Notes: generated by a model not told the origin, from the letters alone. A DNA stretch of 64,000 bases from Nitrospira sp. (GCA_024998565.1 JACOEM010000008.1:62001-126000); one strand, 5' to 3'. Counted from the stretch's first letter, positions 34,520 through 43,166 are shown. Numbers and translations are program-made.

Positions 34520-34596
34520 CAGACCGCAGGTCATCGGTATCATTCGTCGTTCGTGAAACGTCGTTCGTCTCCCCTCCGAATGATGAGCGTAGAGCA

Positions 34597-34661
34597 CGTG
34601 GCGTATAGCTGATAGCCATACGCACTGAGTTCCCCGTGAGGCACGTTTTACGTTTCACGAT
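34597..34661. repeat. Intergenic repeats
   Basis: GTGGCGTATAGCTGATAGCC (the TATAGC type) is followed by GAGGCACGTTTTACGTTTCA (the ACGTTTCACG type). Both recur elsewhere in the window. They lie just upstream of a membrane-protein gene. Confidence 0.45.
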
Positions 34662-34674
34662 TGAAGAGGGTCCC

Positions 34675-35133
34675 ATGCGAGTGTTTCAGTTGCAGGGAAA
34701 CCAGCACAGCACGAGCGGCAACAGTGGCCTGCGTCCCATTGTCATGCGGGTGTTGATCATGGGACTGGCCGTGTTTCTCGCCGTGACCATCGTGCCCGGC
34801 ATCGAATCGGAGAGCCTCGGCGCCGGGCTGGCCGCCGTGCTCGTGCTGACGGTGCTGAATACGCTCATCCGTCCGCTGCTCTACCTGCTGGCGCTCCCGC
34901 TGATCGTCGTCTCGCTCGGCCTGTTCATGGTGGTGATCAATGCCCTCCTGCTGCAGCTGACCGCCGCCCTTGTCAAAGGCTTTACGGTCGTCGGGTTCGG
35001 GGCGTCCTTCTGGGGCGCCCTCGTCATCAGCCTTGTGAGCAGCCTGCTCAACATGATCCTGGTGGTGGAACATACCCGGGTGGAACGACACGATCATCCC
35101 CAGCGCCCGCCCACGATCATCAACCCGGATTAG
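34675..35133 (+). CDS. Phage-holin family 4 / PF04020-type membrane protein
   Basis: 152 residues from ATG 34675, preceded by GAAGAGGG. Four transmembrane helices are arranged as in the mycobacterial-type holin superfamily: IMGLAVFLAVTIVPGI, AAVLVLTVLNTLIRPLLYLL, LPLIVVSLGLFMVVINALLL and GALVISLVSSLLNMILVV. Despite the name, chromosomal members are not phage genes; the function is unknown. A short, basic, disordered tail follows. Confidence 0.85.
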   Translation: MRVFQLQGNQHSTSGNSGLRPIVMRVLIMGLAVFLAVTIVPGIESESLGAGLAAVLVLTVLNTLIRPLLYLLALPLIVVSLGLFMVVINALLLQLTAALVKGFTVVGFGASFWGALVISLVSSLLNMILVVEHTRVERHDHPQRPPTIINPD

Positions 35134-35413
35134 CGTGGAGGTATGGCGTATCGCACAGACGGCGGGAAGCCCCATGGACCTTGCCATAAACTATTGGCCC
35201 TGTGCTCTTCAAATTCATGCGCTTCCTTGAGTTACCTTGATCCGGCTGCTACAATGCCGCCCGACGCTCGCTTTTCACCGCCGAGAGCGCACAACCTATA
35301 ACGAGCACCATGTTCCGAACATGCTGCGGGCCATGACTCACGATCGGAGTCATCCAGACCGGAACACCGTCGGTAGCCCCCTGCATAGCCGGCAACATCC
35401 TGCATAGAGGTCG

Positions 35414-37246
35414 ATGAGTCCTCCAGCTGAATCAGAAAAAAAAGCCGCCGCTGAAACGCACCTGCAACGCACCCTGACTTCCGTCGTCAACGGACTCCCC
35501 GCCGATGCCGCCCTGGTTGCGATTTTCCACCAGGAGCAGGGACCGCTCACGACCCAGGTGCATCGCGGGTTCACGCCACGCGATGTGCAATCGATCGTCC
35601 GTACGCTGTCTTCGCAGAAGGTACTGACTTCCGTCCCCGCCGGCAACGATCCTGAGGCCTCACGCACCATGCGTCTTCGTCTGGTCACCCCGGGGGCCAA
35701 GTCGCTGCTGGGCGTGCCGTTGCGGCACCGTCAACGCACCTTCGGCTTTTTGGTGATCGGACGGAAAGACAATGCCGTCTATGCCAAAAAAGACAAGACG
35801 ATGCTGGAGCAGGCCGGCGACGACATTACCAAGGCCCTCGAACGGGACAGCCTCTTCGACCTCAATGTGCTGCTCAGCCGTCCGCTGGTGGTGCAAGAGC
35901 CGCAGCCGGTCATCGCCACTCCGGATGTCTACAACGCGCCGACTTCCCATGCGACCCCGGAGATCCAAGAAAAAATCGTGTTGCTGTTGAATGAGCTAGG
36001 GCAGACCCTGGCCTTCGACCGCGCCTGGATCGGCGCGTATGACCCGCTCGCCGGTAATGTCGAAGTGCTCGGGATCGCCGGGGAACAAAAGACCGACCCG
36101 AAAGACCAGAAGAAAGATCTTAAAGCAGGCCAGCGCTTGACGCTCGACGCCTCCGCCGCCGGATGGGTGGTGCGCCACCGTAAGCCACGCGTCGATCACG
36201 ATCTGGCTTCGACTCAAGGCCGCTTCCTCGATCATAAACACCTGTACAAAGACCGGTTCCAGTCGTCGCTGGTGCTGCCCTTCTTCCTGCGCGGACAAGT
36301 CGGAGGCACCATCACGCTGGCCTCGAAAGAAGCGGACCGGTTTGCGGTGACCGATGCCCGCCTGCTCGAACCGATCAATCTCAAGTTGGTCGATCTGCTT
36401 CAGGCCGCCCCGCCCGCAGCGGCAGGCGCCGCCAAGGCCGAAGGCGCACCGGACACGGCAGCAGGCTCACCCGCGCTGATCTCGGCTGAACCGGTGATCA
36501 GAAAACAGGAGCGGCAGGCGGCCATCGGAGAGTTCAGCGCCTTCCTCGCGACTGAAATCCGTGAACCGCTGGGTTCGATTCGGGCACAGTTGGAAGAGGT
36601 CACGGCCGAGGGCATCCTCGATTTCGACCCGCAAACCCGTGTCGAGAACGCCATGCGGGACCTGATCCGGATCGAAGCGATTCTCAATGAAATCCTCGAC
36701 TTCGCCAAACCACTCGACCTCATGCGCCGGCTTTGCCGCGTTCCGGAAATGGTCGAAAATGCGTTGACCGTGGTGGCGACCGAACTGGAAGCCACGCGCA
36801 TCCAGGTGGTCAAAGAATATGCAGGAGTCCTCGCCCCGGTACGGGCCGACGAAGCCAAGATGCAGCAGGTCTTCCTCAGCATTTTCAAAAATGCGATCGA
36901 AGCCATGACCCCGGGCGGCATCCTGACCATCTCCATGAGCAACCAGCGGGTAGGCCGACATCTGGAAGTTCAGATCCTGATCAAGAACAACGGGGCGCCG
37001 ATTCCCCCCGAACATGTCGACAAGGTGTTCGAACCGTTCTTTACGACCAAGCGGTCCGGTACGGGCCTGGGCCTCGCCACGGTGAAGAAAATCGTCGAGG
37101 AACATCAGGGCAGTATCGGCATTTCCGGAACGCCCGGCGAAGGAACGACGGTGACCATCCGCCTGCCCGGTGTCAGCCGAGGGCCGGCCCATCGGTATCG
37201 AGGACGCGGACGCCGTCCGCCACGCCGCCCGACCGCCGCCTCCTAA
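35414..37246 (+). CDS. GAF-domain sensor protein with a histidine-kinase-like module lacking the phospho-acceptor histidine
   Basis: 610 residues. An N-terminal region (about 20-160) and a second GAF-like domain (about 185-330, with FDRAWIGAYDPLAGNVEVLG) precede a dimerisation helix and an ATPase domain. In the dimerisation helix the usual HEIRNPL reads TEIREPL: T380 (codon 36551-36553) stands where the phosphorylated His should be. The N box (FKNAIEAM) and G2 box (GTGLGLATVKKIV) are intact, while the G1 box reads NNGAPI. No transmembrane segment is seen. The protein is therefore probably not an autokinase. It may act as a dimerising regulator or ATP-binding partner of another kinase. Confidence 0.85.
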   Translation: MSPPAESEKKAAAETHLQRTLTSVVNGLPADAALVAIFHQEQGPLTTQVHRGFTPRDVQSIVRTLSSQKVLTSVPAGNDPEASRTMRLRLVTPGAKSLLGVPLRHRQRTFGFLVIGRKDNAVYAKKDKTMLEQAGDDITKALERDSLFDLNVLLSRPLVVQEPQPVIATPDVYNAPTSHATPEIQEKIVLLLNELGQTLAFDRAWIGAYDPLAGNVEVLGIAGEQKTDPKDQKKDLKAGQRLTLDASAAGWVVRHRKPRVDHDLASTQGRFLDHKHLYKDRFQSSLVLPFFLRGQVGGTITLASKEADRFAVTDARLLEPINLKLVDLLQAAPPAAAGAAKAEGAPDTAAGSPALISAEPVIRKQERQAAIGEFSAFLATEIREPLGSIRAQLEEVTAEGILDFDPQTRVENAMRDLIRIEAILNEILDFAKPLDLMRRLCRVPEMVENALTVVATELEATRIQVVKEYAGVLAPVRADEAKMQQVFLSIFKNAIEAMTPGGILTISMSNQRVGRHLEVQILIKNNGAPIPPEHVDKVFEPFFTTKRSGTGLGLATVKKIVEEHQGSIGISGTPGEGTTVTIRLPGVSRGPAHRYRGRGRRPPRRPTAAS

Positions 37247-37396
37247 TTCCTCTTTGAGCGCTCAGGGCTCGGAAGACTCCCCCTCGGAACCGGTCCTTTC
37301 AGTGCGCGTCTCCCACGCACCAAACAACGTCACGTCCTAAGCCCGGCGAATTGCGCGCATGGGCCCAGCACATCTTTTTCTCCGGTTTCGCGATAG

Positions 37397-37572
37397 GTTA
37401 GGAGGCCGCCTCCTGCGCACGTCCAACGAGGGCCTTCCGAGGCCGCGCTTCTCGTAGCGAATCGCCATACACACCTGTGGGTGGTCATTGAGGCCGTCCA
37501 ACTGCGCGCATCGGCCGAGCACATTCCGATTGTGCGCGGTCTGCGAGCAACTGGATGGCCTCAGGACCACCC
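37397..37572. repeat. Large palindromic repeat, family B copy 4, with an adjacent partial copy
   Basis: In the 37247-37696 gap. At about 37478-37572 the arms pair (GTGGTCATTGAGGCCGTCCA against the reverse complement of TGGATGGCCTCAGGACCACC) around CTGCGCGCATCGGCCGAG and an inner GCACA...TGTGC hairpin. A related core (CTGCGCACGTCCAACGAG) at about 37413-37450 looks like a partial copy. Confidence 0.65.
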
Positions 37573-37594
37573 GCTCCCCTCCCCCCCTTTATCC

Positions 37595-37623
37595 TTGACA
37601 CGGCTTCTTCAGATAGCTAAGAT
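37595..37623 (+). promoter_or_regulatory. Candidate sigma70-type promoter
   Basis: TTGACA (37595-37600), a 17-base spacer and TAAGAT (37618-37623). It gives an untranslated leader of about 67 bases before ATG 37697, which has AAAGGAG in front. It follows the family B palindrome. Confidence 0.5.
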
Positions 37624-37696
37624 TCCCGCACTCATCAGGCTTTTAACGTCTATAATCGACCACCATACTTTCACATTCTTTCAAAGGAGTAGGGGT

Positions 37697-38065
37697 ATGA
37701 AATTCGTGATCGGCAGCGTCGCGACCCTTGCAGGTGTATTGTTTATGTGTTCGATGGCCTCCGCGAATCCGGCCCTGTTGCCGAAGCACGAAGGTTATCC
37801 GATGAAGAACGACGGCAGCCCGGTGAACGGACAGCCGACAGCCAATGACCCGGGCCAGAAGGCTGGGGGGGGTGAGTCCACCCTGCTCAAGTCTGCTGAT
37901 TCCTCCAGCAAGCATGCCGAACAGAAATTAGTGAAGTCGGACAACGCGCGGATTACCGAAGGCCAGGGCGCCGGTCGGTTGCCGAACGTGCAGGGTCCGC
38001 AAATCAAGATCGAGCCACCGGTGACCTCTGCCACCAAGATCACCGGCGACCGTAAGATCGACTAG
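37697..38065 (+). CDS. Small secreted protein of unknown function
   Basis: 122 residues from ATG 37697. A signal peptide (GSVATLAGVLFMCSMASA) is followed by a hydrophilic, low-complexity mature protein (HEGYPMKNDGSPVNGQPT, KSADSSSKHAEQKLVKSD). No fold is recognised; the mature part looks disordered. It has its own promoter candidate and a strong terminator, so it is a stand-alone transcript. The level of expression may be high, given the clear signals. Confidence 0.78.
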   Translation: MKFVIGSVATLAGVLFMCSMASANPALLPKHEGYPMKNDGSPVNGQPTANDPGQKAGGGESTLLKSADSSSKHAEQKLVKSDNARITEGQGAGRLPNVQGPQIKIEPPVTSATKITGDRKID

Positions 38066-38086
38066 TTTCCATTCGATAGAACGAAG

Positions 38087-38125
38087 ACGGGGCCGTTGTC
38101 TCACGACAACGGCCCCGTTTCTTTT
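38087..38125. terminator. Two-way intrinsic terminator
   Basis: A perfect 14-base stem (ACGGGGCCGTTGTC, loop TCAC, GACAACGGCCCCGT) followed by TTCTTTT on the plus strand. It separates the plus-strand secreted-protein gene from the convergent mpg gene. Confidence 0.9.
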
Positions 38126-38142
38126 GCTCCCGTGATCGCTGC

Positions 38143-38712
38143 CTATCGCCTCTTCCGACTAGAACCGGCCTCCGTCTGCAATCGAAACCGCCAGGGTTTC
38201 TTCGCCCATTCCCCGGCGTAATCGACCCCGATCCGCGGATAGGTTTTGAGGGCGTCTTGCGGCAACGAGTCCCCACGATCCTCAAACCAGAGTGTAGCCC
38301 CGGCTGTGAGATCCCAGCGGTTCAATCGGCGATCGATCCCGAATGCGCGGGTCAGCCGGCCCGGTCCATCGATGAGCAACCCGTCGCACTCCACCGCCCG
38401 CAGGAGGACGGCCGCCGGATAGCCGTCCTGCTCGGTCACCACGTTCAACATCTCGTGCATCCCGTAGCAGAGATACACATAGGCCATTCCAGGCGGCCCG
38501 AACAGCACTTCCGTCCTGGCCGTTCGTCCTTTCGATGCATGACAGGCCTTGTCCTCCGGGCCGACGTAAGCCTCGACCTCGATGATCTTTCCGGCCATCA
38601 ACCCGGCCCCGTTGTCCCGTACAAGGTACTTGCCGATCAACGACCGCGCGACTTCAACCGTTGAACAGCTAAAGTAGGAACGATCCAGGATCTTCCGGTT
38701 CAGTCGACTCAT
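38143..38712 (-). CDS. mpg: DNA-3-methyladenine glycosylase (AAG/Mpg)
   Basis: 189 residues from ATG 38712. AAG-family signatures: VEAYVGPEDKACHASKGRT (with the catalytic glutamate in VEAY), VLFGPPGMAYVYLCYGMHEM and LLRAVECDGLLIDGPGRLTRA. It removes alkylated purines in base excision repair. The length matches the family. It stands alone between a terminator and a family A palindrome, and no repair neighbour is seen. Confidence 0.93.
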   Translation of the reverse strand: MSRLNRKILDRSYFSCSTVEVARSLIGKYLVRDNGAGLMAGKIIEVEAYVGPEDKACHASKGRTARTEVLFGPPGMAYVYLCYGMHEMLNVVTEQDGYPAAVLLRAVECDGLLIDGPGRLTRAFGIDRRLNRWDLTAGATLWFEDRGDSLPQDALKTYPRIGVDYAGEWAKKPWRFRLQTEAGSSRKRR

Positions 38713-38762
38713 TGGAAATCCTTTATGTCCCCTTCCCCACATGTGAGATGACGCCGATCGAA

Positions 38763-38894
38763 TAGCAGGCGGCTCAAAAAGCCCGTTCAGCAAGGCCGCA
38801 GCCGATGGTACCGCCGGAGGCGTAGCCCATTGGCTACGTTGAGGACGGTACCGAGGCGAGAACGTCGCTGGCGGGCTTTTTCAGCCGCCTGCTA
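38763..38894. repeat. Large palindromic repeat, family A copy 5
   Basis: About 132 bases. The arms pair (TAGCAGGCGGCTCAAAAAGC against the reverse complement of GCTTTTTCAGCCGCCTGCTA), the core carries CAGCAAGGCCGCAGCC, and the centre pairs GGCGTAGCC with GGCTACGTT. The last three bases form the TAG stop of the TonB-receptor gene. Confidence 0.8.
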
Positions 38895-40937
38895 AAAATA
38901 CCATGCGACGCCCCCCATCACCATCCGCGGATTGCCCGGGACAAAGTGAATGTCGGTCACGCCTGTTGCTTCGTTTCTCAGCCTCGATTCAAAGGCAAAG
39001 ACCGCCTGCTCCCACTTCGTATTGAGTAGATTCTGCACAAACAGAAACGCTTCGAGTCGCCCATGTGCCAGCTTGATCGGAATCTGGTACCGTTCGGACA
39101 AGTCGATATCGATCCAGGAGGGCGCGCGGATGCTGCGATCCTCCGTCAGCGGGCGAACGCCCAGATACGTCGCTTGCAGCTGGGAGGTTAGTCCTTCCGG
39201 CCACCGCAGCAGCAGCGCGCCATACGCCGTGACTTGCGGCGCCAGGGGAATGGCATCGCCGTTGCGGAACTCCGCCTTGGTCCAGGTGATGCTGCCGTTG
39301 AAATACACCGGCCCCCAAACCTGCCCGCGCGCCCCGACCTCCATACCGCGCCGACGGGATGCGCCACGAATCTCCGTCGTTCCCTCATCACCGACAAACA
39401 CCAGTTCCTGCTTCATATCCAGGGCCCAGAACGTGGCCGTCAGCTCGATACCATCCGAACCCCACGGTCTTGAGCGAAGGCCGACCTCATAACTCTTGGC
39501 TCTCGCCAGCGGTGAAGCGGCCGAAGTCACCGCCGAGCGCGCATCGTTACTATGGTACCCCTCGCCATAGTTCAGAAAGAATTCCGTTCTCAACCAAGGG
39601 CCGAGGATCAGGTTCGCCTTCGGCAACACCAGACCGGAATCGGCGGTCCCGGAGGCTTGCGCCACGCAGGTCTGACAACGATTGCGTACATCGAAGGTAA
39701 ACACCTCGCTCCGTACCCCGCCGGCCAGACGCATCCAGGGTGTCGGTTGCACTTCCAATTTGAGAAAGGGGGCATAAGAGGCTTCGGTCATATCCGTATC
39801 GCTCGTGCTCCCGAGCGGATTTCTGAGCACTTGCGGCCCGAGCCGCGCATGAATGTGATCGACCCGTGATTGCACCCCTACAGTCACAGCGCCGTCCATG
39901 TCGAACCATCGTGCGGTTTGCTTGTAGCCGATGTCGCCGCCATACATAACCCGCCGATCGGACTGCTGAAACCCGTCGCCGTTGACGGGATCGTTTTGGA
40001 AAAATGTAAAATTCGTAAAGAGATCGAAGCGGTAGTATTGCGCATAGGCATTGGCAAAAAAACGGCCGCCCGACGTCGTGTCGTAGTGATAATTGAGCCG
40101 GCCGGTGCTGCGCATCGTTCGCCCACCCTCGGAAGGATCGACCGCACCGAACCGATCCAACGACCCGTCCTGCACCGCGCGCAAGGGGATCTCTCCCGAC
40201 GCATTCCATTGAGACTTGTGAAAGGTCCCGGTCACCGACAGCTCCGACCGGGCACTCGGATTCATCGTCGCCTTCCCGAGCAGGTTGCCCCGGAAGTAAC
40301 GGTTGTCCTGTTGAAACGGTCCGTTCGTGTAGTACCCTTCGGCAGCAATCAGCGAGCGAACACGGTCCGTCGTCGGAGAAAACATCAACAGGTGGCGCTG
40401 CGTATGGAACTGCCCGCCGGCCGACTGCACCACGCCCTCCTTCACCACCTCTCGCGTCCTGAAATTCACCGCCCCCGCCGTCGCAAAATCGCCATACTCC
40501 GGCAGATAGGCTCCCTTGTACACGTCGAGGCCCTCGATGGTTTCCGGAATGATGAAATTGAGGTCGGTATACCCCTGGCCGTGCGCATGGGAGCGCAGGT
40601 TGATCGGCATGCCGTCGGCAAAAAACGCGACATCCGTACCGTGATCCGCATCGAACCCGCGCAAAAAATATTGGTCGGCCTTGCCGGCGCCGCCGGAATG
40701 TTCGACGGCAATAAATCCCGGGATGAGGCGGAGCACCTGGGCCGGGCGCCCTTGCGGCTGGAGGAGATATTCCTTGTCGGGAATGAATTGCTGCGACGAA
40801 GCCGCCACCGGGCGGTCGGATTCGACCGTCACCTCAGGCACGTCGAGGTCAGGCGCATCGGGATCGTGGGCGAACGCCGCCACACCGACACTCAACACGA
40901 TTGTTCCCGCACCGATCGCCCATCCGATCCACCGCAT
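38892..40937 (-). CDS. TonB-dependent outer-membrane receptor, possibly for nickel
   Basis: 681 residues. A signal peptide is followed by a TonB-box-like VPEVTVESD, a plug domain (LRLIPGFIAVEHSGGAGKAD, FADGMPINLRSHAHGQGYTD) and a beta-barrel that ends in the terminal Phe signature (GGVAWYF). Such receptors import a metal chelate or other scarce nutrient with energy from TonB-ExbBD. It lies downstream of nikR and a DUF3842 gene on the same strand (gap 127 bases) and there is no obvious terminator between. A nickel substrate is therefore plausible but unproven. ATG 40937 was chosen to give the signal peptide MRWIGWAIGAGTIVL. Confidence 0.9.
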   Translation of the reverse strand: MRWIGWAIGAGTIVLSVGVAAFAHDPDAPDLDVPEVTVESDRPVAASSQQFIPDKEYLLQPQGRPAQVLRLIPGFIAVEHSGGAGKADQYFLRGFDADHGTDVAFFADGMPINLRSHAHGQGYTDLNFIIPETIEGLDVYKGAYLPEYGDFATAGAVNFRTREVVKEGVVQSAGGQFHTQRHLLMFSPTTDRVRSLIAAEGYYTNGPFQQDNRYFRGNLLGKATMNPSARSELSVTGTFHKSQWNASGEIPLRAVQDGSLDRFGAVDPSEGGRTMRSTGRLNYHYDTTSGGRFFANAYAQYYRFDLFTNFTFFQNDPVNGDGFQQSDRRVMYGGDIGYKQTARWFDMDGAVTVGVQSRVDHIHARLGPQVLRNPLGSTSDTDMTEASYAPFLKLEVQPTPWMRLAGGVRSEVFTFDVRNRCQTCVAQASGTADSGLVLPKANLILGPWLRTEFFLNYGEGYHSNDARSAVTSAASPLARAKSYEVGLRSRPWGSDGIELTATFWALDMKQELVFVGDEGTTEIRGASRRRGMEVGARGQVWGPVYFNGSITWTKAEFRNGDAIPLAPQVTAYGALLLRWPEGLTSQLQATYLGVRPLTEDRSIRAPSWIDIDLSERYQIPIKLAHGRLEAFLFVQNLLNTKWEQAVFAFESRLRNEATGVTDIHFVPGNPRMVMGGVAWYF

Positions 40938-41064
40938 GATCACTCCCAATCACATCACGTGAGCGGACAAAGCGCTCAGAATGGTCCACGCATAGCCCCT
41001 GGCGGCCGCTTCAGACCCTCGTGATCTGACTGTGCAATCGGAGATGTACAATCGGCGGGTTCGA

Positions 41065-41484
41065 TCAGGCAGTCGCCTGGAGCAGACACACACAACGCTG
41101 CAGGGCATGGTCGATTAGCGCATCGAGGGTTCGTCCCTGGACGCCGACGACTTCGACCTTCCGTTTGTTGAGAGGGAGCAGCACCTTTCTGGCCGAAGAT
41201 TCCAGCACGGCTTGCGCGAGTACGGGAGTGACTTCCCCCAACATCGACCCGGGCATGAGGAGACTCAAGGAACCCACAATGACATCCGCCGCGTAGAGCC
41301 GTCGGTGGATCATCTGCGGGGCTGTTTCGGTGAAGGTCGCGCCGGCTCGAGCCATCGCCTCCGCGGAGGCGCTATTAAGGCCCAGGCCGATAATTGCGTG
41401 ACCGTCCTCCACAAGCCCGCGCAAACCGGCGACCATCCGGCTTCCCAGCCCGCCGCCGCGTCCATCCACGACACAAATCGTCAT
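41065..41484 (-). CDS. DUF3842 family protein
   Basis: 139 residues. It opens with a dinucleotide-binding-like motif (ICVVDGRGGGLGSRMV) and continues AIIGLGLNSASAEAMARAGA and VIVGSLSLLMPGSMLGEVTP, all typical of DUF3842. The start overlaps the stop of nikR (ATGA), so the two are translationally coupled. The function of DUF3842 is unknown; co-occurrence with NikR suggests a link to nickel homeostasis. Confidence 0.85.
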   Translation of the reverse strand: MTICVVDGRGGGLGSRMVAGLRGLVEDGHAIIGLGLNSASAEAMARAGATFTETAPQMIHRRLYAADVIVGSLSLLMPGSMLGEVTPVLAQAVLESSARKVLLPLNKRKVEVVGVQGRTLDALIDHALQRCVCLLQATA

Positions 41485-41903
41485 CAGATACTCAGTCCTT
41501 TACCCGTCGTCGTCATGGTGAGCTTGCCGTGCTTCACGCCCTTCACGCTCAGCAACGCGTCGGCCACCTTGCGAATGGCAGCCCCTTTGCCCTTGGCCAC
41601 CAGCACCTCCAGGCAGTGATCGTGGTCGAGATGCACATGCATTCCGGCCATGATGTGTCCCTGAAAATCGTGCTGGATATGGGTGAGTTTCCCCGTCAAC
41701 CCCGGCACATGATGGTCGTACACGAACGTGATCGTGGCGACGGTCTCCCTATTCTCGTCCCATTGCTGCCCGACCAGATTGTCCCGGATCAAGTCGCGGA
41801 TCGCTTCGGAGCGGTTGGTATAGCGGCGACGTTCGATCAGCCGGTCGAAATCGGCAAGAAGATCCTGATCGAGCGAGACGCCGAATCGTGCAAGCTGCTT
41901 CAT
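41484..41903 (-). CDS. nikR: Nickel-responsive regulator NikR
   Basis: 139 residues from ATG 41903. The N-terminal ribbon-helix-helix (LARFGVSLDQDLLADFD, then YTNRSEAIRDLIRDNL) is followed by an ACT-like metal domain with the nickel ligands H78, H89, H91 and C97 (spacing H-x10-H-x-H-x5-C). NikR represses nickel uptake genes when nickel is bound. It heads a unit with DUF3842 and probably the TonB receptor. A palindrome over its own -10 region suggests autoregulation. Confidence 0.93.
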   Translation of the reverse strand: MKQLARFGVSLDQDLLADFDRLIERRRYTNRSEAIRDLIRDNLVGQQWDENRETVATITFVYDHHVPGLTGKLTHIQHDFQGHIMAGMHVHLDHDHCLEVLVAKGKGAAIRKVADALLSVKGVKHGKLTMTTTGKGLSI

Positions 41904-41929
41904 CGCCGTGATATCCGTGTTACGAAATT

Positions 41930-41975
41930 TATTATCGTGGCACGGATAATACAAAGCCGGACGTGACTGCGTCAA
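41930..41975 (-). promoter_or_regulatory. nikR promoter with a candidate NikR operator
   Basis: On the minus strand TTGACG (41975-41970), an 18-base spacer and TATTAT (41951-41946) form a promoter. The TATTAT box is also the first half of a perfect inverted repeat, TATTAT-N10-ATAATA (41951-41930). The repeat resembles the TATTATT-N11-AATAATA pattern known for Helicobacter NikR. It ends 26 bases before ATG 41903. Confidence 0.6.
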
Positions 41976-42038
41976 GCGGCCGTGAAGAGAATGTTTGGTG
42001 AGGCGCCAGCGGGAGGAATCGGACCGGAAAGAGAGCTG

Positions 42039-43112
42039 TTACGCAACCATCTGAAGCGGGCCCGTTGCGGCGAACAGTTTCTCGCCTTCACGGTCGATGA
42101 GCTGCATGAATAAGGCGCTCAACTCGGGATCGAACTGCTTGCCGGCCTGTGCGGCGATTTCATCTTTGGCTTCGCTGAGCGTCATCGTCGCTTTGTATGA
42201 GCAGGGGTGCGTCATGATATCGAACGCATCGGCCAGCGCCACGATCCGCGCCGCCAGCGGGATCTGCACATCTTTAATCCCGTGATAGCCGGCTCCATCC
42301 CACCGCTCATGATGCGTCAGGGCAATCTCGCGGGCCATCATCAACAGAGGAGCCCGACTATCCGACAGGAGCCGCGAGCCGATTTTGGTGTGCTGCTTCA
42401 TCGCCTCCCAATCAGCCGTCACATAGGGCCCGTCCTTCAGGATCACGGAATCGCGCAGGCCTACTTTCCCGATATCGTGCAACGGAGCGGTCGTCTTGAT
42501 CATATCCACCTGATCCGCAGGCAGCCCCTTCATCTCCGCCAGCAACATGGCCATCCGTCCGACCCGCCACGCATGGCCGCCGGTCGCGTCATGCCGATAT
42601 TCCGCCGCCAGCGCGAGACGGTTCAGCAGATCCAGCTGCGTTTGCTCCACGACTTTGGTGCGCAAGCGGACCTGCGCTTCCAAATGTTCATTGTGCATAC
42701 GCAGCTGTCGATGCAGCTGCCTCGTGACCAGTTGGTTTTTGATGCGGAGTACGACTTCCGTAGCATCCACCGGCTTGTTCAGGAAATCCTTGGCGCCCTC
42801 CGCCAAGGCCCTGTGCTTCGTCGGAGCGTCGAGCTCGCCGGTAATGACGAGAATCGGCACATAGTCTTCGGCGGGAATGACGGCGGTCAACTGCCGTAGG
42901 ACTTCGAATCCATCCATATGCGGCATACGCATGTCCGTCGCAATCAGATCCGGCTTCACCTCTTGATATAACGGCACCGCCTGACGCGGGTCGGTCGTCG
43001 TGGTAATTTTTTCGTAGCCGGCCTGCTTGAGGATCGCCTCCATCAGTTTGAGGCTAGGCAGCTCATCATCGATCAACAGCAATTTGACGGCGCTCACATC
43101 AAGATCCGACAT
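42039..43112 (-). CDS. Response regulator with HD-GYP-type domain
   Basis: 357 residues. An N-terminal receiver (LLIDDELPSL, phospho-acceptor in LIATDMRMPHMDG, and FLNKP) is joined to an HD-GYP phosphodiesterase-like domain: HATGGHAWRVG-like YRHDATGGHAWRVGRMA, the HD motif HDIGKVG, and HHERWDGAGYHG. The last motif normally reads GYP; here Pro is replaced by His. Metal-binding residues are otherwise kept, so c-di-GMP hydrolysis remains possible. The hybrid kinase encoded 54 bases upstream is its likely partner. Confidence 0.9.
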   Translation of the reverse strand: MSDLDVSAVKLLLIDDELPSLKLMEAILKQAGYEKITTTTDPRQAVPLYQEVKPDLIATDMRMPHMDGFEVLRQLTAVIPAEDYVPILVITGELDAPTKHRALAEGAKDFLNKPVDATEVVLRIKNQLVTRQLHRQLRMHNEHLEAQVRLRTKVVEQTQLDLLNRLALAAEYRHDATGGHAWRVGRMAMLLAEMKGLPADQVDMIKTTAPLHDIGKVGLRDSVILKDGPYVTADWEAMKQHTKIGSRLLSDSRAPLLMMAREIALTHHERWDGAGYHGIKDVQIPLAARIVALADAFDIMTHPCSYKATMTLSEAKDEIAAQAGKQFDPELSALFMQLIDREGEKLFAATGPLQMVA

Positions 43113-43166
43113 GGCAACACCCGTGCTCCTGGTTCTCGAAATCCTACCGCTTCCACCCTACCATCC

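Noticed and set aside
34675-35133. Phage origin of the holin-like gene
   Set aside because: The family name is historical. No lysin or other phage gene is nearby, and chromosomal members are widespread.
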